A program made the translations under genes and the position numbers. From Lasioglossum baleicum (taxonomy: Eukaryota > Arthropoda > Insecta > Hymenoptera > Halictidae): 64,000 bases of DNA. Location of the stretch: positions 310,001 to 374,000 of the forward strand of contig NW_027469084.1 in assembly GCF_051020765.1 (NCBI RefSeq), read 5' to 3'. Within the stretch, counting starts at the first letter, position 1, and the number at the start of each line of letters is the position of its first letter. Below, piece after piece: positions 58,713 to 64,000 of the stretch. The notes under the pieces were generated by a model that saw nothing but the letters and a program-made list of their open reading frames with translations, was not told the DNA's origin and did no database searches.

Positions 58713-61604
58713 GGGTCGACCGGCAGGTCGCATCTTTGTAGAGGGGGGAGGGGATTATTGCTCCACCTCGCCCCCCGCGACCTGCCCACCTCGGGGGCGC
58801 CTTAACGGCCAGCCCCCCTTGGCGGCGGTGGAAGTACTAAGTATTCCCACCGCCGCCATTACGTCTGCGGCCCCTTACCGGGGGGCCGTCGGCCTCGTCG
58901 GGGTTGCCCCGCCGATGCTAGCCTCCTGGCGGAGAGTGGTCGGCTTCCCTCTCCCTCTCCGCTGCCTCCTTCTGCGTTATCACAATCTCGCAGAAGGAGG
59001 CAAACGCTGCTCTTGACCTCTCGCTGCCGATCATGTGGTCGACCACGACCGGCAACGAGAGGTCCATCCCAATAACGCCCCTTAGGTCTCTGCGCGGCGC
59101 CGACCACGCTGGACATTCTTCCAGCGTATGGCGCGCAGAGTCCTGGGCCTCCTCGCAGTGGTGGCACTGCGATCCTCCCAGTGCCAGTTATGAACACACA
59201 GTTTGAGGAAACGGCGGTATGCAGGTAATTAAACTTATGCGCATGCATTGCTGCAACTTGTGCTGTATAATTTAGAATTTTTGTTACAGCGCCATCCGAT
59301 TTTTATACATGTGCAAATACTCGTACAGGCTGCATTGTATTTTCTTCCGCACGCGACAAGGAGGGGACAGAGGCGAGTTCCGGCTAGCGTCTGTCCCCTC
59401 CCCCCGTCCCAACCCCCTGGTCGACCCGCATAAAACTTAAAAATATGATAAAATAAAAGATAAAATCTATAAATGAAAACGTGTATAAATAAAATAGATC
59501 AAATAAAAGTCAATAAATAAACAAATAATAATAAGTAAGTAAATACAATGGACAAACCACGACAAACATAAGAAGGGGGGCAAAATAAAGGGGAATAAAA
59601 GATAAAGATGAAATTTATAATATAGAATATAAAATATATATAGAATAAAATGGAATATTATAAAATAAAAGGACGGGGGTCGACCGGCAGGTCGCATGTT
59701 TGTAGAGGGGGGAGGGGATTATTGCTCCACCTCGCCCCCGCGACCAGCCAACCTCGGGGGCGCCTTAACGGCCAGCCCCCCTTGGCGGCGGTGGAAGTAC
59801 TAAGTATTCCCACCGCCGCCATTACGTCTGCGGCCCCTTACCGGGGGGCCGTCGGCCTCGTCGGGGTTGCCCCGCCGATGCTAGCCTCCTGGCGGAGAGT
59901 GGTAGGCTTCCCTCTCCCTCTCCGCTGCCTCCTTCTGCGTTATCATAATCTCGCAGAAGGAGGCAAACGCTGCTCTTGACCTCTCGCTGCCGATCATGTG
60001 GTCGACCGCGACCGGCAACGAGAGGTACATCCCAATAACGCCCCTTAGGTCCCCGCGCGGCTCCGACCATGCTGGACATTCTTCCAGCGTATGGCGCGCA
60101 GAGTCCTGGGCCTCCTCGCAGTGGTGGCACTGCGATCCTCCCAGTGCCAGTTATGAACACACAGTTTGAGGAAACGGCGGTATGCAGGTAATTTAACTTA
60201 TGCGCATGCATTGCTGCAACTTGTGCTGTATAATTTAGAATTTTTGTTACCGCGGCATCCGATTTTTATACATGTGCAAACACTCGTACACGCTGCATTG
60301 TATTTTCTTCCGCACGCGACAAGGAGGGGACAGAGGCGAGTTCCGGCTAGCGTCTGTCCCCTCCCCCCGTCCCACCCCCCTGGTCGACCCGCATAAAACT
60401 TAAAAATATGATAAAATAAAAGATAAAATCTATAAATGAAAACGTGTATAGATAAAATAGATCAAATAAAAGTCAATAAATAAACAAATAATAATAAGTA
60501 AATAAATACAATGGACAAACCACAACAAACATAAGAAGGGGGGCAAAATAAAGGGGAATGAAAGATAAAGATGAAATTTATAGTATAGAATATAAAATAT
60601 ATATAGATTAAAATGAAATATTATAAAATAAAAGGAGGGGGGTCGACCGGCAGGTCGCATCTTTGTAGAGGGGGGGAGGGGATTATCGATCCACCTCGCC
60701 CCCGCGACCTGCCAACCTCGGGGGCGCCTTAACGGCCAGCCCCCCTTGGCGGCGGTGGAAGTACTAAGTATTCCCACCGCCGCCATTACGTCTGCGGCCC
60801 CTTACCGGGGGGCCGTCGGCCTCGTCGGGGTTGCCCCGCCGATGCTAGCCTCCTGGCGGAGAGAGGGTCGGCTTCCCTCTCCCTCTCCGCTGCCTCCTTC
60901 TGCGTTATCATAATCTCGCAGAAGGAGGCAAACGCTGCTCTTGACCTCTCGCTGCCGATCATGTGGTCGACCGCGACCGGCAACGAGAGGTACATCCCAA
61001 TAACGCCCCTTAGGTCCACGCGCGGCGCCGACCATGCTGGACATTCTTCCAGCGTATGGCGCGCAGAGTCCTGGGCCTCCTCGCAGTGGTGGCACTGCGA
61101 TCCTCCCAGTGCCAGTTATGAACACACAGTTTGAGGAAACGGCGGTATGCAGGTAATTTAACTTATGCGCATGCATTGCTGCAACTTGTGCTGTATAATT
61201 TAGAATTTTTGTTACCGCGGCATCCGATTTTTATACATGTGCAAATACTCGTACACGCTGCATTGTATTTTCTTCCGCACGCGACAAGGAGGGGACAGAG
61301 GCGAGTTCCGGCTAGCGTCTGTCCCCTCCCCCCGTCCCACCCCCCTTTTCGAGCCGCATAAAACTTAAAAATATGATAAAATAAAAGATAAAATCTATAA
61401 ATGAAAACGTGTATAGATAAAATAGATCAAATAAAAGTCAATAAATAAACAAATAATAATAAGTAAGTAAATACAATGGACAAACCACGACAAACATAAG
61501 AAGGGGGGCAAAATAAAGGGGAATAAAAGATAAAGATGAAATTTATAATATAGAATATAAAATATATATAGAATAAAATGAAATATTATAAAATAAAAGG
61601 ACGG
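58713..61604. repeat. Three-unit block, copy B of a recent duplication
   Basis: Duplicate of 51000..53891. Its last AT-rich block reads AAGTAAGTAAATAC near 61461 and runs on into a GGAAGG-type unit. In copy A that combination belongs to the end of the next unit (54714 onwards), so one whole unit has been deleted here, with the junction between about 61345 and 61463. Confidence 0.83.
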
Positions 61605-63532
61605 GGGTCGACCGGAAGGTCGCATCTTTGTAGAGGGGGGGAGGGGATTATTGCTCCACCTCGCCCCCCGCGACCTGCCCACCTCGGGGGCGCCTTAACG
61701 GCCAGCCCCCCTTGGCGGCGGTGGAAGTACTAAGTATTCCCACCGCCGCCATTACGTCTGCGGCCCCTTACCGGGGGGCGGTCGGCCTCGTCGGGGTTGC
61801 CCCGCCGATGCTAGCCTCCTGGCGGAGAGTGGTCGGCTTCCCTCTCCCTCTCCGCTGCCTCCTTCTGCGTTATCATAATCTCGCAGAAGGAGGCAAACGC
61901 TGCTCTTGACCTCTCGCTGCCGATCATGTGGTCGACCGCGACCGGAAACGAGAGGTACATCCCAATAACGCCCCTTAGGTCCCCGCGCGGCGCCGACCAT
62001 GCTGGACATTCTTCCAGCGTATGGCGCGCAGAGTCCTGGGCCTCCTCGCAGTGGTGGCACTGCGATCCTCCCAGTGCCAGATATGAACACACAGTTTGAG
62101 GAAACGGCGGTATGCAGGTAATTTAATTTATGCGCATGCATTGCTGCAACTTGTGCTGTATAATTTAGAATTTTTGTTACCGCGGCATCCGATTTTTATA
62201 CATGTGCAAACACTCGTACACGCTGCATTGTATTTTCTTCCGCACGCGACAAGGAGGGGACAGAGGCGAGTTCCGGCTAGCGTCTGTCCCCTCCCCCCGT
62301 CCCACCCCCCTGGTCGACCCGCATAAAACTTAAAAATATGATAAAATAAAAGATAAAGTCTATAAATGAAAACGTGTATAGATAAAATAGATCAAATAAA
62401 AGTCAATAAATAAACAAATAATAATAAGTAAATAAATACAATGGACAAACCACGACAAACATAAGAAGGGGGGCAAAATAAAGGGGAATAAAAGATAAAG
62501 ATGAAATTTATAATATAGAATATAAAATATATATAGAATAAAATGAAATATTATAAAATAAAAGGACGGGGGTCGACCGGCAGGTCGCATCTTTGTAGAG
62601 GGGGGAGGGGATTATTGCTCCACCTCAACCCCGCGACCAGCCAACCTCGGGGGCGCCTTAACGGCCAGCCCCCCTTGGCGGCGGTGGAAGTACTAAGTAT
62701 TCCCACCGCCGCCATTACGTCTGCGGCTCCTTACCGGGGGGCCGTCGGCCTCGTCGGGGTTGCCCCGCCGATGCTAGCCTCCTGGCGGAGAGTGGTCGGC
62801 TTCCCTCTCCCTCCCCGCTGCCTCCTTCTGCGTTATCATAATCTCGCAGAAGGAGGCAAACGCTGCTCTTGACCTCTCGCTGCCGATTATGTGGTCGACC
62901 GCGACCGCAAACGAGAGGTACATCCCAATAACGCCCCTTAGGTCTCTGCGCGGCGCCGACCACGCTGGACATTCTTCCAGCGTATGGCGCGCAGAGTCCT
63001 GGGCATCCTCGCAGTGGTGGCACTGCGATCCTCCCAGTGCCAGTTATGAACACACAGTTTGAGGAAACGGCGGTATGCAAGTAATTAAACTTATGCGCAT
63101 GCATTGCTGCAACTTGTGCTGTATAATTTAGAATTTTTGTTACCGCGGCATCCGATTTTTATACATGTGCAAATACTCGTACAGGCTGCATTGTATTTTC
63201 TTCCGCACGCGACAAGGAGGGGACAGAGGCGAGTTCCGGCTAGCGTCTGTCCCCTCCCCCCGTCCCAACTCCCTGGTCGACCCGCATAAAACTTAAAAAT
63301 ATGATAAAATAAAAGATAAAATCTATAAATGAAAACGTGTATAGATAAAATAGATCAAATAAAAGTCAATAAATAAACAAATAATAATAAGTAAATAAAT
63401 ACAATGGACAAACCACGACAAACATAAGAAGGGGGGCAAAATAAAGGGGAATAAAAGATAAAGATGAAATTTATAATATAGAATATAAAATATATATAGA
63501 ATAAAATGAAATATTATAAAATAAAAGGACGG
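61605..63532. repeat. Two-unit block, copy B
   Basis: Duplicate of 54857..56784 with a handful of private changes (for example GGGCATCCTC at about 63001, where other units have GGGCCTCCTC). Confidence 0.82.
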
Positions 63533-64000
63533 GGGTCGACCGGCAGGTCGCATCTTTGTAGAGGGGGGGAGGGGATTATTGCTCCACCTCGCCCCCCGCG
63601 ACCTGCCCACCTCGGGGGCGCCTTAACGGCCAGCCCCCCTTGGCGGCGGTGGAAGTACTAAGTATTCCCACCGCCGCCATTACGTCTGCGGCCCCTTACC
63701 GGGGGGCCGTCGGCCTCGTCGGGGTTGCCCCGCCGATGCTAGCCTCCTGGCGGAGAGGGGGTCGGCTTCCCTCTCCCTCTCCGCTGCCTCCTTCTGCGTT
63801 ATCATAATCTCGCAGAAGGAGGCAAACGCTGCTCTTGACCTCTCGCTGCCGATCATGTGGTCGACCGCGACCGGCAACGAGAGGTACATCCCAATAACGC
63901 CCCTTAGGTCCCCGCGCGGCGCCGACCATGCTGGACATTCTTCCAGCGTATGGCGCGCAGAGTCCTGGGCCTCCTCGCAGTGGTGGCACTGCGATCCTCC
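63533..64000 (-). repeat. Partial satellite unit at the window edge
   Basis: The first 468 bp of a further unit, cut by the window end. It has a GAGAGGGGGTC sequence at 63753 combined with otherwise CATAATCTCG-class sequence, so it is another mixture of variant classes. Confidence 0.9.

Larger units (their letters stand above)
46982..64000 (-). repeat. R1-derived macrosatellite array, right part (about 17.7 units)
   Basis: This is the continuation of the same array after the LTR element, in the same orientation and phase. Positions 46982..47141 complete the interrupted unit. Full units begin at 47142, and the last, partial unit is 63533..64000. This part shows the clearest block duplication of the window (51000..56784 against 58713..63532). 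The array continues past the end of the window. Confidence 0.97.

Noticed and set aside
1..64000. rDNA (28S target of R1), telomeric TTAGG array, or tRNA genes
   Set aside because: Reading through a unit and the LTR element I saw no recognisable 28S sequence, no run of TTAGG (only single occurrences such as in CCCCTTAGGTCC) and no tRNA A/B-box pair with cloverleaf.
1..64000. A simple fixed higher-order repeat with a constant number of units
   Set aside because: Variant classes repeat at offsets of 4, 7, 8, 18 and 24 units in different parts and blocks are broken by chimeric units, so no single higher-order period fits.

Overview
This window is eukaryotic, and almost certainly from an insect. 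It holds a large tandem satellite whose unit contains the 3' end of an R1-clade non-LTR retrotransposon, and one complete Ty3/Gypsy-type LTR retrotransposon inserted into it. A hymenopteran, perhaps an ant, is my best guess from the look of the R1 C-terminus and the CpG-rich retroelement; this is inference, because no host gene is present to settle it. No host protein-coding gene, tRNA, rRNA or bacterial feature was recognised.

Layout. (1) 1..35510 is the left part of the satellite: about 36.8 head-to-tail copies of a 960-965 bp unit. (2) 35511..46981 is an 11,471 bp LTR retrotransposon on the minus strand. (3) 46982..64000 is the same satellite continuing in the same orientation and phase, about 17.7 copies. 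The two array parts come from one array split by the insertion: the interrupted unit (34702..35510 plus 46982..47141) is exactly 965 bp once one copy of the 4 bp target duplication is removed. The array runs past both ends of the window.

Satellite unit. Each unit has a GC-rich part of about 715 bp and an AT-rich part of about 250 bp (ATAAA-like). On the minus strand the GC-rich part carries about 90 codons of an R1-type Pol C-terminus, including its CCHC finger, followed by a hairpin-rich GC stretch that is probably its 3' UTR. No unit can encode a working element. Shared rare variants show multi-unit block duplications (offsets of 4, 7, 8 and 18 units), a one-unit deletion and chimeric units, so the array evolves by unequal exchange and gene conversion and not as a simple fixed higher-order repeat.

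LTR retrotransposon. In element sense (right to left) it has: 5' LTR (1618 bp), a tRNA-Lys-type primer binding site, a leader of about 2 kb, gag (473 aa), pol (protease, reverse transcriptase, RNase H, integrase; 1039 aa) reached through a likely -1 frameshift, a third ORF (360 aa), a 3' UTR, a polypurine tract and the 3' LTR. All ORFs are intact and I found no difference between the LTRs, so it inserted very recently and may still be mobile. The third ORF sits where env lies in errantiviruses, but it is not Env: it ends in the same unusual pair of zinc fingers as Gag and looks like a second Gag-like nucleic-acid-binding protein. With a candidate splice acceptor just before it, this is the most unusual coding feature here.
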